From: Flaccisagitta enflata
Lineage: Eukaryota; Chaetognatha; Sagittoidea; Aphragmophora
Length of the DNA: 64,000 nucleotides
Assembly (NCBI GenBank): GCA_965153355.1
Contig: OZ231127.1
Span: 57,350,001 to 57,414,000 of the forward strand
Direction of reading: 5' to 3'
Within the stretch, counting starts at the first letter, position 1. Each line of letters begins with the position of its first letter. Positions 24,977 to 36,394 of the stretch are shown here, in pieces. The translations under genes were made by a program, and so were the position numbers. The notes beneath the pieces are model-generated. The model was given only the letters and a program-made list of their open reading frames with translations. It was not told the DNA's origin and ran no database searches.

Positions 24977-25950
24977 AACAAGGCCGGATACACGGCTACC
25001 CTAGTCGCGTACGGGTGGGCAGGAGCTTAAAAACGCCGAAAAGGTAAATAGTCCCAAAAGTGTAAGATGGTCAGCGGTACCCGTTGCCCCTATGTGAGTT
25101 CATGTAGGTGTGAGGTGGTTAGAGGGGCAGCGGCCCCGAAGGGGCTGATGACCTATGCTGTTTTTACTGCCGCTGGGATGTGAGCCTTCAGGCTGGGATG
25201 TGACCCTCGGGGCTGGGATTCAAGCGTCGAGGCTAGGATTTGAGCTTCGAGACCCCAATCTCAAGACCTTGAGCCTCAAGACTGGGATTTGAGCCTTAAA
25301 ACTGGGATTTGAGCCTCGAGACTAGGATTTGAGCCTTGAGTTTGGGATTTGAGCTTTTAGATTGAGATAAAAAGCCTTGAGATTGGGATATGAGCCTCGA
25401 GATTGGGATTTGAGCCTCAAGACTGGGATTTGAGCCTCAAGACTGGGATTTGAGCCTAAAGACCGGGTTTCAAGTGGGGGGGGGGTACACTGGAGAAGGA
25501 GAAGGAGAAATTTCCCCCTATGCGACCGACCGACCAACCGACCAACCGACCGACCAACCGACCGACCAACCGACCAACCGACCAACTGACTGACGGACCG
25601 ACATACAGTCAGCAGACAAAATATAATAGGTATATATATCATACCGTTGGTTTTGATTCAACATGCTGATAGTAAACAAAATATTGTATGCAACAACCAG
25701 TGGTTTAGATAACACCCGGCTGTTATGTTACAAAATTGTAGCATTACCACCGGCTGTAATTCTAACAACCCGTTATTAAATACAACATTTTGTTTGTTAC
25801 AGCCGGCTGTAACTTGAGCAACTGATTGTCGCATACAATATTTTGTTCTTGAGCAGTATGTTGGATCAAAGCCAGTGGTATGATATATATACCTATAGTG
25901 TTTTGTCCACTGACTGCGTAGCGGGGTGTAGAGTCGCGTAGCACGCGACT
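24977..25950 (-). mobile_element. HLE copy with nested FBM and MITE
   Basis: Left end AACAAGGCCGGATACACGGC, right end GTAGAGTCGCGTAGCACGCG. Inside are FBM sequence (GGTCAGCGGTACCCGTTGCC near 25070, GGCAGCGGCCCCGAAGGGG near 25127), a minisatellite GCCTCAAGACTGGGATTTGA (25170-25470), an ACCGACCA tract, and the hairpin MITE at 25606-25916. Confidence 0.65.
25606..25916. mobile_element. hairpin MITE inside HLE
   Basis: The ends CAGTCAGCAGACAAAATATA and TTTTGTCCACTGACTG are inverted. Inner blocks ATATATATCATACC/GGTATGATATATAT and AAAATATTGTATGC/GCATACAATATTTT also pair. TA precedes the left end; the right side reads CGTA, so the duplication is not clean. Confidence 0.7.
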
Positions 25951-26242
25951 AAAAAGCAGTATGTTTTTGCAGTTTTTCCTTTTTTTTCTCAATTGGGAAA
26001 GACATGTCATATTGTAAACTTGATGCATATCTATATACCACTTGGATAAAAAATAAAAAGACACCCATTTAGTAATTGATAACAGATATAGAAAATAGTT
26101 CTAATTATCTTTACAACAGACAATTTTGAAGATTTGTTTAACAATCTTTCAATCTAGATCAATCCCTGGTCTGTATCTCATACGGTTTAGAAGCTAGAGC
26201 CCTGCAAAGAGAAGCACTAAATTGCCGTTAAAATGCATTTTT

Positions 26243-26423
26243 AGTTGCGGACACTCAACTCTATAAGAGCCTTTGTCCGTCCGTCCGTTGGTCCGTTGGT
26301 CTGTTGGTCCGTCGATCCGTCGGTCGATCCGTCGGTGAGCACGAGTTGAAAAGTATGAAAATGCGCATTTCCGCCCCTGCCCACCCGTCCGCAACTGGTA
26401 TTGGCCGTGTGTCCGGCCTTGTT
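26243..26423 (+). mobile_element. HLE copy, GCGGAC subtype
   Basis: AGTTGCGGACACTCAACTC, CCGTCCGTTGGTCCGTTGG tract, CCACCCGTCCGCAACTGG and the end GTGTCCGGCCTTGTT. Confidence 0.7.
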
Positions 26424-26486
26424 ACATAGCAATTGCAAAACTCAAATGGGCAATTTCTTCACTCAATTTAACGCCATTTCTAAATA

Positions 26487-26675
26487 ATCAAGGTCGGAAA
26501 CACAACTACTCCAGTCGCATGCGGGTGGGCAGGGGCCATATTCGAGGTCACGAAACCATATGGGCAGGGGCAGTGAGGTCAAATTATAGGATTCATAAAA
26601 CAGTAAAATGTGATTGACAGACAGAATGACCGACCAACTGACAAAGCGAGGTGTAGAGTTACGTGGCTTGAGATT
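26487..26675 (-). mobile_element. HLE copy 1 of a head-to-tail trio
   Basis: ATCAAGGTCGGAAACACAAC at the left, GCGGGTGGGCAGGGGCCATA inside, GTTACGTGGCTTGAGATT at the right. The next copy starts one base later. Confidence 0.65.
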
Positions 26676-26676
26676 A

Positions 26677-26906
26677 AACAAGGCCAACACCTTACCGTCG
26701 CGTGCGGTTGTTCAGACCATTAGAGCAGAAGACTAAAAGACAAAAGACAAAGAGATTAAATGTTAATTCACTTAAATTAACTTTAAATAACTTAAAATGA
26801 CTTAAAATAACTTAAAGTGGCGAAAACGACAAAAAAAAACTAAGGGTTACCGACAGACGGACGGACCAATAGACAAAGTGGGTTGTAGAGTCGCGTGCAC
26901 GCGACT
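26677..26906 (-). mobile_element. HLE copy 2 of a head-to-tail trio
   Basis: AACAAGGCCAACACCTTACC, an interior of AACTTAAAATGACTT repeats, ACAGACGGACGGACC, and the perfect end AGTCGCGTGCACGCGACT. This subtype matches the plus-strand AGTCATTTTAAGT copies. Confidence 0.7.
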
Positions 26907-26910
26907 AAAA

Positions 26911-27111
26911 AACAAGGACGGATAGATGGCCACCCCAGTCGTATGCGGGTGGGCAGGGGCCATATTTGAGGTCACTAGACCATTTGGGCAGGAGCAGTGA
27001 GGTAAGAAAATCTTTTTTTATAAATGTGTTACTGCCAGACCAACCGACCGACCAACTGACCAATCGATGGATGGACGGACAAAGTGGGGTGTAGAGTCAC
27101 GTAGCACGACT
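26911..27111 (-). mobile_element. HLE copy 3 of a head-to-tail trio
   Basis: AACAAGGACGGATAGATGGC, GCGGGTGGGCAGGGGCCATA, ACCAACCGACCGACC tract and the end GTCACGTAGCACGACT. Confidence 0.7.
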
Positions 27112-27411
27112 GAAAAGCAATACCAGATTGGCGCCAAAAAAAAGTAATTGAAGGGCTTTCAGATGAGTTAAGATTTTGATAAGTTTTTAGTCTCGTGCTA
27201 CGCAACTTTACAAGCCACTTTTTGGTCCGTATGTCTGTATGTCACAAAGTCCTTCAAAGGTGCTAAAAATGTTTTAAAGACGTTTTTGAACATTAGAAAA
27301 GACGCTGGGAGGTGGAGATCACTTATTCAAAGGTCATTTTGAAAGTTTTAATCTGTCTGTCTGTCTGACTGGCTGTCTGTCTGTCTGTTCGACCTTTTCT
27401 GAAAATGCCGA

Positions 27412-27600
27412 CGCACCACTGCATGGCCTAACGGTAGTTACTCGGAAAAAATGCCTCGGCATAGCGGCCCATACTGGGGGGTAGTATGGACCCTCCCCAT
27501 CACATCCATACGAAGAGCCAAATGTTCTACTTGGAAAATAGGCCAAAATGGCCTAATGTGGCCATTTCTCAGGTCATTTTGGCTCTACTATGGAATTCAC
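27412..27600 (+). repeat. dispersed repeat, inverted copy at 30130-30290
   Basis: GCCTCGGCATAGCGGCCCAT, GGGTAGTATGGACC, CACATCCATACGAAGAGCC and GGCCAAAATGGCCTAA recur in inverse order and orientation near 30130-30290. An FBM copy lies just outside each, so FBM may have moved together with this flank. Confidence 0.6.
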
Positions 27601-27700
27601 GTTTTTTTTTTCCATTTGAGTGAATTTTTTTTCTCCGGAACTGATGACAACGTTTATTTTATTACCTATGCATACATGCCGGGCCGAGGCAAGAAGAAAG

Positions 27701-28319
27701 TAATAGTCGCAAAAGCGTTACATGGTCAGCGGTACCCAATGCCCCTAAGCCCCTGAGTGTATGTGGGAATGAGATGATGAGGGGGGCAGCCGCCCTGGAG
27801 GGGCCGATGACCCATGATTCCGCATAGAACAATTTTCTCTAGTTTTAGTCTAAGCTGGTTTGGGGATCTGAGATGCTTGATTTGGGGTCTGTAAGACCTG
27901 ATTTGGGGTCTGAGGGGTCTAATTTGGGGCCTGAAAGGCCTGATTTGGGGTCTGAGTAGCCTGATTTGGGATCTGAGAGGTCTGATTATGGGTCTAGAGG
28001 TCTGATTTGGGGTCTGAGAGGCCTGATTTGGGGTCTGAGAGGCCTGATTTGGGGTTGGAGACACCTTATTTGGGGTCTGAAAGGCCTGATTTGGGATCTG
28101 AGAGGCCTGATTTGGGGTCTGATAAGCCTGATTTGGGGTCAATAAGAATGGATTTGGGTCTTAGAGGCCTTATTTGGGGTCAAAAGGGCTTCATTTGCAG
28201 TCTGGGAGGCCTGTTTTGAGGCTGGGGGGATGGACAGACAGACAGAAACCACAGAAAATTGCCCTATGTGGAATCAAAGATCATCGGCCCCTCTGGGGCT
28301 GCTGCCCAAAAGGATTTGA
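27701..28319 (+). mobile_element. FBM copy with GGCCTGATTTGGGGTCTGAG minisatellite
   Basis: TAATAGTCGCAAAAGCGTTA and GGTCAGCGGTACCCAATGCC at the left; about 17 units of a ~20-bp repeat (27860-28220); GCCCCTCTGGGGCTGCTGCC at the right. Confidence 0.7.
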
Positions 28320-28339
28320 AAACATTTAGCTAAGCTTTT

Positions 28340-28505
28340 TGGGCAGCGGCCCTGAAGGGGACGAAGTCCTGTAGATCACAAACGAAAGTCCCCCTGTGTT
28401 CTACAGGACTTCGTCCCCTTCGGGGCCGCTGCCTTGCTTCCCCTCACTGCAATTCCCAATCAAGCAAAGCAGGGCAATGGGTATCGCTGACCACATATTG
28501 CCCTT
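28340..28505 (-). mobile_element. short FBM copy lacking the minisatellite
   Basis: GGGCAGCGGCCCTGAAGGGG and TCCTGTAGATCACA, then immediately the inverse TGTTCTACAGGACTTCG and CCCCTTCGGGGCCGCTGCC, then GGGCAATGGGTATCGCTGAC. The two arms are almost adjacent, so this shows the family without a core array. Confidence 0.65.
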
Positions 28506-28726
28506 GGGCGACCTGTTATTCTGTATGGGTATACATGCGGATGGAGTAGCGTAGATATTACGTCAAAATGACCTAACATGGCCAAAAAAGTGTGTCTTTT
28601 TATCTGCAAAAGCCTTGTGAGCAGGCATGAAGGTTTGGTAAGGGAGTGACAGTTTTTTTCCCCTGCCTTGTGGACTATTCACCAAACAAATGCGTACTCG
28701 GCTTCGCTACAAATACCCTGGTCTAC

Positions 28727-28901
28727 AACAAGGCCAGATACACGACTACCCTAGTCGCGTGTGGGTGGGCAGGAGCAGTGCTGGAGAAGGTCACTAGGGC
28801 ATCTGAGCGGGAGCCGTATGCTCAAAAAGCTAAAAAACGCCGAAAAAGTCAAAAGTGGACCGACCGACCGACGGGGGGTGTAGAGTTGCGTAGCATGCGA
28901 C
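28727..28901 (-). mobile_element. HLE copy
   Basis: AACAAGGCCAGATACACGAC, GTCGCGTGTGGGTGGGCAGG, GACCGACCGACC tract and the end GTTGCGTAGCATGCGACT. Confidence 0.7.
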
Positions 28902-28949
28902 TAAAAATTGCTTTTAGAATGAGAGTAAGATCCTGTGCAATTGTGTTTA

Positions 28950-29109
28950 GCTAACAACAACAACAACAACAACAACAACAGCCACAACAACAATCACAAC
29001 AACCACTGCAACAACCACCACAACAACCACCACCACCACAACAACAACCACCACAGCAGCAACCACCACCACAACAACAACAACCACCACAACAACAACA
29101 ACAACAACC

Positions 29110-29149
<40 letters not shown>

Positions 29150-29240
29150 CCACAACAACAACCACCATAATAACAACCACCACAACAACAACCACAACAA
29201 CAACAACCACAACAACAACAACAACAACAGCAACACTCAA
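28950..29240. repeat. (ACA/ACC)n trinucleotide array
   Basis: ACAACAACAACC with CCACCA interruptions over about 290 bp. Homopolymeric Asn/His and Leu or Val ORFs are artefacts. Confidence 0.97.
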
Positions 29241-29559
29241 AGGCTGAAGTAAATTCAAAATCAACTAAAACGCCTTCTAAATTAACTCACGCCAAACGTC
29301 ATGATTTATGTATTGATTTTTTTATTAATTTGCCTTCCAGTTCCAATGACAGATCGAATTCAATGTCAATGAAATGTATTACATTGAAAATATTTGGTTA
29401 TGGATAAAAGTTGATTCTCTTGCTGCACGCCACCATTAAGGTTGTCCTAGTTTTCAGTTAAAGATTCTGGGAGTGGGGGGGGGGGGCAAGAATGTAAAAT
29501 TTATGTTATGAATTCCTAAGGAAATATGATCATTTATCAGTTATCAAAGTTTCATTTTT

Positions 29560-29765
29560 AGTTGCGTGCACGCGACTCTACAACCCGCTTTGTCCGTCGG
29601 TCGGTCGGTCGGTCGGTCGGTTGGTTGGTCGGTTGGTCACACTTTACTTTTTTTTATGATTTTATTTCTTTGACCTCACTGCTCCTGCCAAAATGGTCTA
29701 GTGACCTCAAATATGGCCCCTGCCCACCCGCACGCGATTTCGGTAGCCGTGTATCCGGCCTTGTT
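29560..29765 (+). mobile_element. HLE copy
   Basis: AGTTGCGTGCACGCGACTC, GTCGGTCGGTCGGTCGGTCG tract, CACTGCTCCTGCCAAAATGG and the end GCCGTGTATCCGGCCTTGTT. Same subtype as 3789-3983. Confidence 0.75.
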
Positions 29766-30355
29766 CTTGATAAAGATTTAAGGGCTGTAAAATGACAGTA
29801 TTTGGCCTAATTACTTCATCTTGACCTGAGATTTTGGCTTTCCAGGCCAAGATTGTTTTCATTCAGTGTAGATAGATTGCAAGATAACAGTAACAGAGAG
29901 GAGAAGCTCGAAAAATTATTCTAAATGTTTAAAAATCGATAAAATGGATTTTTGGCCTGAAAAATGCCTTAGATCAGGCCATACTAGGTCAATTTGACCT
30001 GATTTTTTTCTTGCTATGGCCTGTCATGTATCCATAGGGTAAAGAAATACCTGTTGGCATCATTTCCAGAGAAAAAAGTCAGTCATATGAAAAAAAAAGC
30101 CGAAAATCCCTTGAAAGAGCAGAAATGACCTGAGAAATGGCTATGTTAGGCCATTTTGGCCTAATTTCCAAGTAGAACATTTAGCTCTTGGTATGGATGT
30201 GATGGGGAAGGTCCATACTACCCCCTAGTATGGGCCGCTATGCCGAGGCATTTTTTCCGAGTAACTAACATTAGGCCATACAGTGGCACGGGACTTAGGT
30301 CTAATGACCCTGCTCTAAGATTGTTAGGCAAAATTAGCCATTTAAAAGAGTGTCT
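29766..30355. repeat. dispersed repeat region, inverse of 27412-27600 in part
   Basis: 30130-30290 is the inverted copy of the 27412-27600 repeat. The rest is AT-rich with GGCCATTTTGGCCTAA-like short palindromes. Confidence 0.5.
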
Positions 30356-30625
30356 TTTTGTTTTTGGGTGTCGGCCGCGGAGGGGAAATTAGGCTCTTTC
30401 AGACCCCAAATTAGACCCCTCATACCCAAATCAGGCCTTTCAGACCTGAAATCAAGCCTCTCAGACCCAAAACCACGCCTCTCAGCCCTCCAAACAAGCT
30501 CCTCAAACCGGAGGGAAATGGTCCTATGTGGAATCATAGGTCATCGGCTCCTCCGGGGTCACTGCCCCTCTCATAATCTCATTCCCACATACACTAACCT
30601 TAGGGCATCGGGTAAGGCCTTGCGG
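30356..30625 (-). mobile_element. FBM copy, partial
   Basis: About seven minisatellite units of CTCAGACCCAAAACCACGCC type, GGAATCATAGGTCATCGGC and CACTAACCTTAGGGCATCGG correspond in inverse to 27701-28319. Confidence 0.55.
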
Positions 30626-30734
30626 GTTTGGCCGTGAGAAGGCCGAGGCTCGGTTTTGAGGCCAAACCTGAAATTCGGTTTTGCTTACAAAACCGACCTT
30701 GTTTTCTAGGAGTTTTTTGCTTCTACATCCTTCT

Positions 30735-30735
30735 T

Positions 30736-30777
<42 letters not shown>

Positions 30778-30784
30778 GCTTTTT

Positions 30785-30866
<82 letters not shown>
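30735..30866. repeat. (TC)n microsatellite
   Basis: TC tract with a short GCTTTTTCTTTTT interruption near 30780. Confidence 0.97.
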
Positions 30867-30868
<2 letters not shown>

Positions 30869-30893
30869 ATGCATTTATTTCTTTGTTTTTTTT

Positions 30894-31460
30894 TCCTACA
30901 CTGTCTTCAGATCGAACTGTGAAATGCAAAACCTTTATAGCTCCTAAACCACTAAGAAAAAAATCATGAAATTTTCAGTGAATATTAGTAACATGTGACG
31001 GTTTTTGCATGTCAAAGCTCAGATCATAATATTCAAAAGGTGAAGGGAAAACAAAACATTGAAAGAACATCCATTTCTTAAGCAAAATAGCATTTTTTAC
31101 CTATTTTTTTTCGGAAGGTGCTATTTTTTTCTCGGAATATACAGCAACTAGATAATACATAAGTTAACATCTGTCATACAAAATAAATCCTTAAGTTTTT
31201 GTTGAAATGCAAAGCAATTTCAAGCAGATAAACACAACTCCTTTCTAAGGAAATGGGGGAAAAATTGATCTTAATTAAGAATGGGTTTTCTTTCAATGTT
31301 TTTTTTCCCCTCACCTTTTCTATACTATGATCTGAGCTTTGACATGCAAAAACCGTCATATGTTACCAATATTCACTGAAAATTTCATGATTTTTTTCTA
31401 AGTAGTTTAAGAGCTATAAAGGTTTTGCATTTCACAGTCCGATCCGAAGACGGTGTATTA
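30894..31460. mobile_element. foldback element, ~170-bp inverted arms
   Basis: The left arm (GATCGAACTGTGAAATGC, AATATTAGTAACATGTGACG, CAAAGCTCAGATCATA) is repeated in inverse from about 31285 (CTATGATCTGAGCTTTGAC) to 31450 (GCATTTCACAGTCCGATC). The spacer of about 220 bp contains no coding frame. Confidence 0.75.
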
Positions 31461-31689
31461 TGTTGTTCAAACTAATTCTTTTTTCCTTCTTGCTCACATT
31501 TTTTGCTGTCTCACTATGTCTGTGTCTGTGTGTGTTTGTTCTTTTTCTATTTTGTTTCTCTCATTTTTTTTCTCCCATTTTTTTTTCTCCCTTTTTTTTT
31601 TCTTATTTCTTTTTTCTATCTATCTTTTTCTAACTTTATTTATAAAACTGATATAAACCCGACATAAACCTGAGGAAAGGTTTTGGGGT

Positions 31690-32290
31690 ATTCCGAACCC
31701 GAACCGAAACCGAGGAAAAAAACGCCATACGCAAGGCCTTAGCATCGGGTACAGCTGACCATGTAATGCTTTTGCGACTATTTCTTTTTTGGGCAGCGGC
31801 CCCAAAGGGCCGACGTCCTATAGAACACAGGGGGAATTTCCATATGTCTGTCCTTCCGTCCTTCCGTCCCCGCCCATTGGCCATCAAGGCTTAAAATTTG
31901 CCCTCCATGCCCTCAATTTAGCCCTCCAGTTCTAAAATCAGCCTTTCAGGCCTCAAATCAGCCTTCCAGGCTTCAAATCAGCCTCCCCCCCACCTCAAAT
32001 CTGACCTCCAGACCTCAAATCTGCTTTCCAGACCTTCAATTAGCCCTCCAAGCATCAAATCAGCCCTCCATGGCTCAAATTCGCCCTCCAAATCTCAAAT
32101 CTGCTCTCCAAGCCTTAATTCTGCCCTCCAGCCTTCAAATATGCCTTCTTTGGCCTAAATCAGTCATCTAAGGCCTGAAATATGCCCCCTCAGGACGTCT
32201 GGAAATTCCCCCCTGTATTCTACAGGACATCGACCGCTGCCCTGCTCTTACTCTACTTCTTCACTGGATCACTCTCAGCAGGGCATCGGG
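31690..32290 (-). mobile_element. FBM copies, tandem edge plus minisatellite copy
   Basis: 31725-31780 holds one FBM end in inverse (ATCGGGTACAGCTGACCATG, GCTTTTGCGACTATT). GGGCAGCGGCCCCAAAGGG directly after it opens a second copy with CAGGCCTCAAATCAGCC units (31900-32190), closed by TGTATTCTACAGGACATCG and CAGCAGGGCATCGGGG. Confidence 0.6.
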
Positions 32291-32334
32291 GATTTTTTTA
32301 AACTCATTCCTAGTTAAGGCCCACTGTGTAAATG

Positions 32335-32995
32335 ACATCATATATATCATATCATATATATCATCATATATCATATATATCATATACATATATCATATAT
32401 CATATCATATATCATATCTTATATTCATATATCATAAATCATATCATATATCATATATCATACATCATATCAAACATCATATCATACATCATATCATAAA
32501 TCATATCAAGTATCATATCATATATCATATCATATATCATATCATATATCATATCATATATCATATCATATATCATATCATATATCATATCATATATCAT
32601 ATCATATATCATATCATATATCATATCATATATCATATATCATATATCATATATCATATATCATATCATGTATCATATCATGAATCCTGTCATATATCCT
32701 GTCATATATCATATCATATATCATATCATATATCATATCATATATCATATCATATGTCATATCATATATCATATCACATATCATATCATATATCATAGCA
32801 TATATCATATCATATCATATATCATATCATATATCATATCATATGTTATATCATAAATATCATATATCATATCATATATCATATCATATATATCATATAT
32901 ATATCATATATATCATATCATATATCATATATATCATAAATATCATATCATATATCATATATATCATATATATCATATATATCATAAATGATACT
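32335..32995. repeat. ATATC/TATCATATCA simple array
   Basis: About 660 bp of CATATATCATAT units of 5 and 10 bp. The Met-Ile-Tyr-Asp ORF is an artefact. Confidence 0.95.
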
Positions 32996-33014
32996 AATAT
33001 AATCAGCTATGGTT

Positions 33015-33150
33015 AGGTCTTATAGAGTTGGGGATAGGTCGGATAGGTCTGGTGATAGGTCAGATAGGTCTTAGGATAGGTCCGATAGAGCTGAGGATAG
33101 GTCTGATAGAGCTGGTGATAGGTCTGATAGAGCTTGAGAAAGGTCTGATA
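33015..33150. repeat. GATAGGTCTGATAGAGCTGG minisatellite, left part
   Basis: About seven units of ~20 bp. The array continues at 35014-35115 after the A-B-B-A insertion. It is the core of an AGGTGCGCC-type HLE ending at 35166 (GGCGCACTGTCTTGGCCCG...GGCCTTGTT). Confidence 0.75.
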
Positions 33151-35013
33151 GGGGTGCACCACACAGAAATCACTAGATATTAAGTTTTTCACTGTTTTTA
33201 GCCATATTTTGTTATTTTTTCAGGGTAAACTCATTTTGACACCTCCCCATGCTACTATTACAGTTTATGTTTGACCTTCAATAGGCAATTTTAGGTTTCT
33301 ATAAGCAAATGCATGATGAATTTTACATTTATAGACAAGATTACAATTGACCAGCTCAACTTTTATTTTCAATTATGGGTAAAATAGAGCAACCAGTGCC
33401 ACCTCCACTTGTTTTTTAGTGATACAACACCATGAAAAGCAATCAAGGCAAAAATGAGAAAAATCGCCGCTGTTATTGTATTTTTAGTTCATTAGAACGG
33501 TCATGAAAGAGTTTTTTGTACATTTTTTCATCTAGAAAACAGTTTTACTGTACCCCAGCCAATTGCTCAAAATGACCTCTTGTTTGGGCTGAATCCAGAG
33601 GTCAGGGTGTACTGACTTTAGTTATCAGGGTTCTATGCTAGAAAATTCAACAAAAGATCACCGTTTTCTAGTTCTTTTGATCGCGTCTAAGGACCCATCA
33701 AAAAACGCCTACAGTGCACTATTTAAACAGAAGGGGGGCTAAATCCTATACTATGAAATCTGGTAAAAACAGTCAAATCATGATGAATCTAAGCAAGATG
33801 AACTAATTTTTTGCTAAATTTTTTAAAATGCACTTTAATATTATGATTTTGAAAGTTTTATGAACTTTTAATTTCAAACTAATGGTAACAAAAACAAAAA
33901 AAAAAATTTCTAATTTTTATTTCTTTTTCTTTGATTTTTCTATTATAAATGGTTGTAAGTCTTGTTGTGAGTATTTTTTTCAATGAAAAAAAATATTTTG
34001 TGCTTCTCTGAGGCAAACCCAAGGTCTCTGGACATGATCTTAACCAATAAAACAAAAAAATGTAAGTCAATCTTTCCCCTTTAAACAGAAGGGGGGCTAA
34101 ATCCTATACTATGAAATCTGGTAAAAACAGTCAAATCATGATGAATCTAAGCAAGATGAACTAATTTTTTGCTAAATTTTTTAAAATGCACTTTAGTATT
34201 ATGATTTTGAAAGTTTTATGAACTTTTAATTTCAAACTAATGGTAACAAAAACAACAAAAAAAATTTCTAATTTTTATTTCTTTTTCTTTGATTTTTCTA
34301 TTATAAATGGTTGTAAGTCTTGTTGTGAGTATTTTTTTCAATGAAAAAAAATATTTTGTGCTTCTCTGAGGCAAACCCAAGGTCTCTGGACATGATCTTA
34401 ACCAATAAAACAAAAAAATGTAAGTCTATCTTTCCCCTTTAAAGGGTGCACCACACAGAAATCACTAGATATTAAGTTTTTCACTGTTTTTAGCCATATT
34501 TTGTTATTTTTTCAGGGTAAACTCATTTTGACACCTCCCCATGCTACTATTACAGTTTATGTTTGACCTTCAATAGGCAATTTTAGGTTTCTATAAGCAA
34601 ATGCATGATAAATTGTACATTTATAGACAAGATTACAATTGACCAGCTCAACTTTTATTTTCAATTATGGGTAAAATAGAGCAACCAGTGCCACCTCCAC
34701 TTGTTTTTTAGTGATACAACACCATGAAAAGCAATCAAGGCAAAAATGAGAAAAATCGCCGCTGTTATTGTATTTTTAGTTCATTAGAACGGTCATGAAA
34801 GAGTTTTTTGTACATTTTTTCATCTAGAAAACAGTTTTACTGTACCCCAGCCAATTGCTCAAAATGACCTCTTGTTTGGGCTGAATCCAGAGGTCAGGGT
34901 GTACTGACTTTAGTTATCAGGGTTCTATGCTAGAAAATTCAACAAAAGATCACCGTTTTCCAGTTCTTTTGATCGCGTCTAAGGACCCATCAAAAAACGC
35001 CTACAGTGCACTA
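33151..35013. mobile_element. A-B-B-A composite of recent direct repeats
   Basis: A (33151-33721) and A' (34444-35013) are ~570-bp direct repeats differing at a handful of sites. Between them are two tandem 358-bp B units whose junctions are TTTAAA at 33722, 34080 and 34438. A begins GGGGTGCACC and ends CAGTGCACTA, weak inverted ends; B begins TTTAAACAGAAGGGG and ends CCCCTTTAAA. The composite splits the GATAGAGCT minisatellite, with ATA on both sides. No protein-coding frame, primer-binding site or polypurine tract seen, so an LTR element is not supported. Confidence 0.8.
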
Positions 35014-35169
35014 ATAGAGCTCCGGAGAGGCCTGATAGAGCTCGGGATAGGTCTTATAGAGCTAGGAATGGTCTGATAGAGCTAGGGATGGGTCTGATGG
35101 AGCTAGGGATAGCTATGAATAAATAACGCTCGGCGCACTGTCTTGGCCCGTGTATCCGGCCTTGTTTTT

Positions 35170-35625
35170 AGGTGCGCCATAGCACCTCTGTAAGAGGCTC
35201 TGTCCCTCCATCCGTCACGCTCAAATGAAAAATCGCTAAAAATGTTTAAAATCAATTAAAAACTCACCTAGTTCATTATAAATGATACTCGTCATTCATT
35301 CACTAAAATAATCAGCTACGGAAAGGTCTGATAGAGCTGGGGATAGGTCTGATAAGAGCTCGGGATAGGTCTGACAGAGCTCGGGATAGGTCTGACAGAG
35401 CTTGGGATAGGTCTGATAGAGCTCGGGATAGGTCTGATAGAACTCGGGACAGGTCTGATAGAGCTCGGGATAGGTCGGATAAAGCTCGGGATATAGCTCG
35501 GGATAGGTCGGATAGAGCTAAGGGTAGGTCCGATGGAGCTAGGGATAGGTCTGATGGAGCTAGGGATAGGTCTAAGAATTAATAATACCCGGCGCACCGT
35601 CTTGGCCCGTGTATCCGGCCTTGTT
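35170..35625 (+). mobile_element. AGGTGCGCC-subfamily HLE, complete
   Basis: Left end AGGTGCGCCATAGCACCTCT, CACGCTCAAATGAAAAATCG, a core of GATAGGTCTGATAGAGCTCG units (35325-35575), and the right end CCGGCGCACCGTCTTGGCCC...GGCCTTGTT. It starts three bases after the preceding copy ends (35166), head to tail. Confidence 0.7.
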
Positions 35626-35839
35626 AGCCGTGTTGCAAGTTACCAGAAATACTCAAATTTATAGTGTTGAAAGATTGAGACCATGCGGGACCTTTAACGC
35701 CATGTATCTTCAATTCTCACAAAATAAATATTATGAAAAAATTTCAACAAAACAAATTTTTCTTTTTTTTTTTCATTTCTTTTTCTGCATTCCCTTTCTT
35801 ACTTCCATTACTTCATTTTTCCTTTGATTTTCCGTTGTT

Positions 35840-35884
35840 TGTTTGGTTTTTTCTTTCTTTCTTTTTCTTTCTTTGTCTTTCTTC

Positions 35885-35923
<39 letters not shown>

Positions 35924-35954
35924 TTTCTTTCTTTGTTTGTTTGTTTGTTTTGTT

Positions 35955-36010
<56 letters not shown>

Positions 36011-36046
36011 TTTCTTTCTTTCTTTTCTTTTTCTTTCTTCTTTTTT

Positions 36047-36106
<60 letters not shown>

Positions 36107-36170
36107 TTTTTCTTTCTTTCTTTCTTTCTTTCTTTTTTTCTCTCATTCTTTCTTTCTTTCTGTTTTCCAT
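35840..36170. repeat. (TTTC)n microsatellite
   Basis: CTTT tetranucleotides with TTTG and T-run interruptions, over 300 bp; pyrimidine-rich sequence continues to about 36390. Confidence 0.96.
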
Positions 36171-36394
36171 TTCTACTTCCTAGTTTTTTTCGCGTTTCCC
36201 TTCTTTTCTTTACGTCCTCCCTTCTATGTTTTTTTCTTTCCATTTTCTTCTTTCTTTCATCGTTTCTATCTTTCGTCCTTCATCTAATCCTTTTTTCTCT
36301 CTTCCCATCTTCCTTGTTTTCTCTGTTTGTGTCTTTATCTGTTTTTCTCTCTTTTTTTTCTCCTTACTTTTCTTTCTCTTTTATTTAACAGAAG

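Noticed and set aside
28935-29264. Poly-Asn/His and poly-Val/Leu ORFs
   Set aside because: Translations of the ACA/ACC trinucleotide array.
33151-35013. LTR retrotransposon with ~570-bp LTRs
   Set aside because: The internal 720 bp is only two copies of a non-coding 358-bp unit; no primer-binding site, polypurine tract or gag/pol frame, and the flanking bases do not give a clean 4-6-bp duplication.
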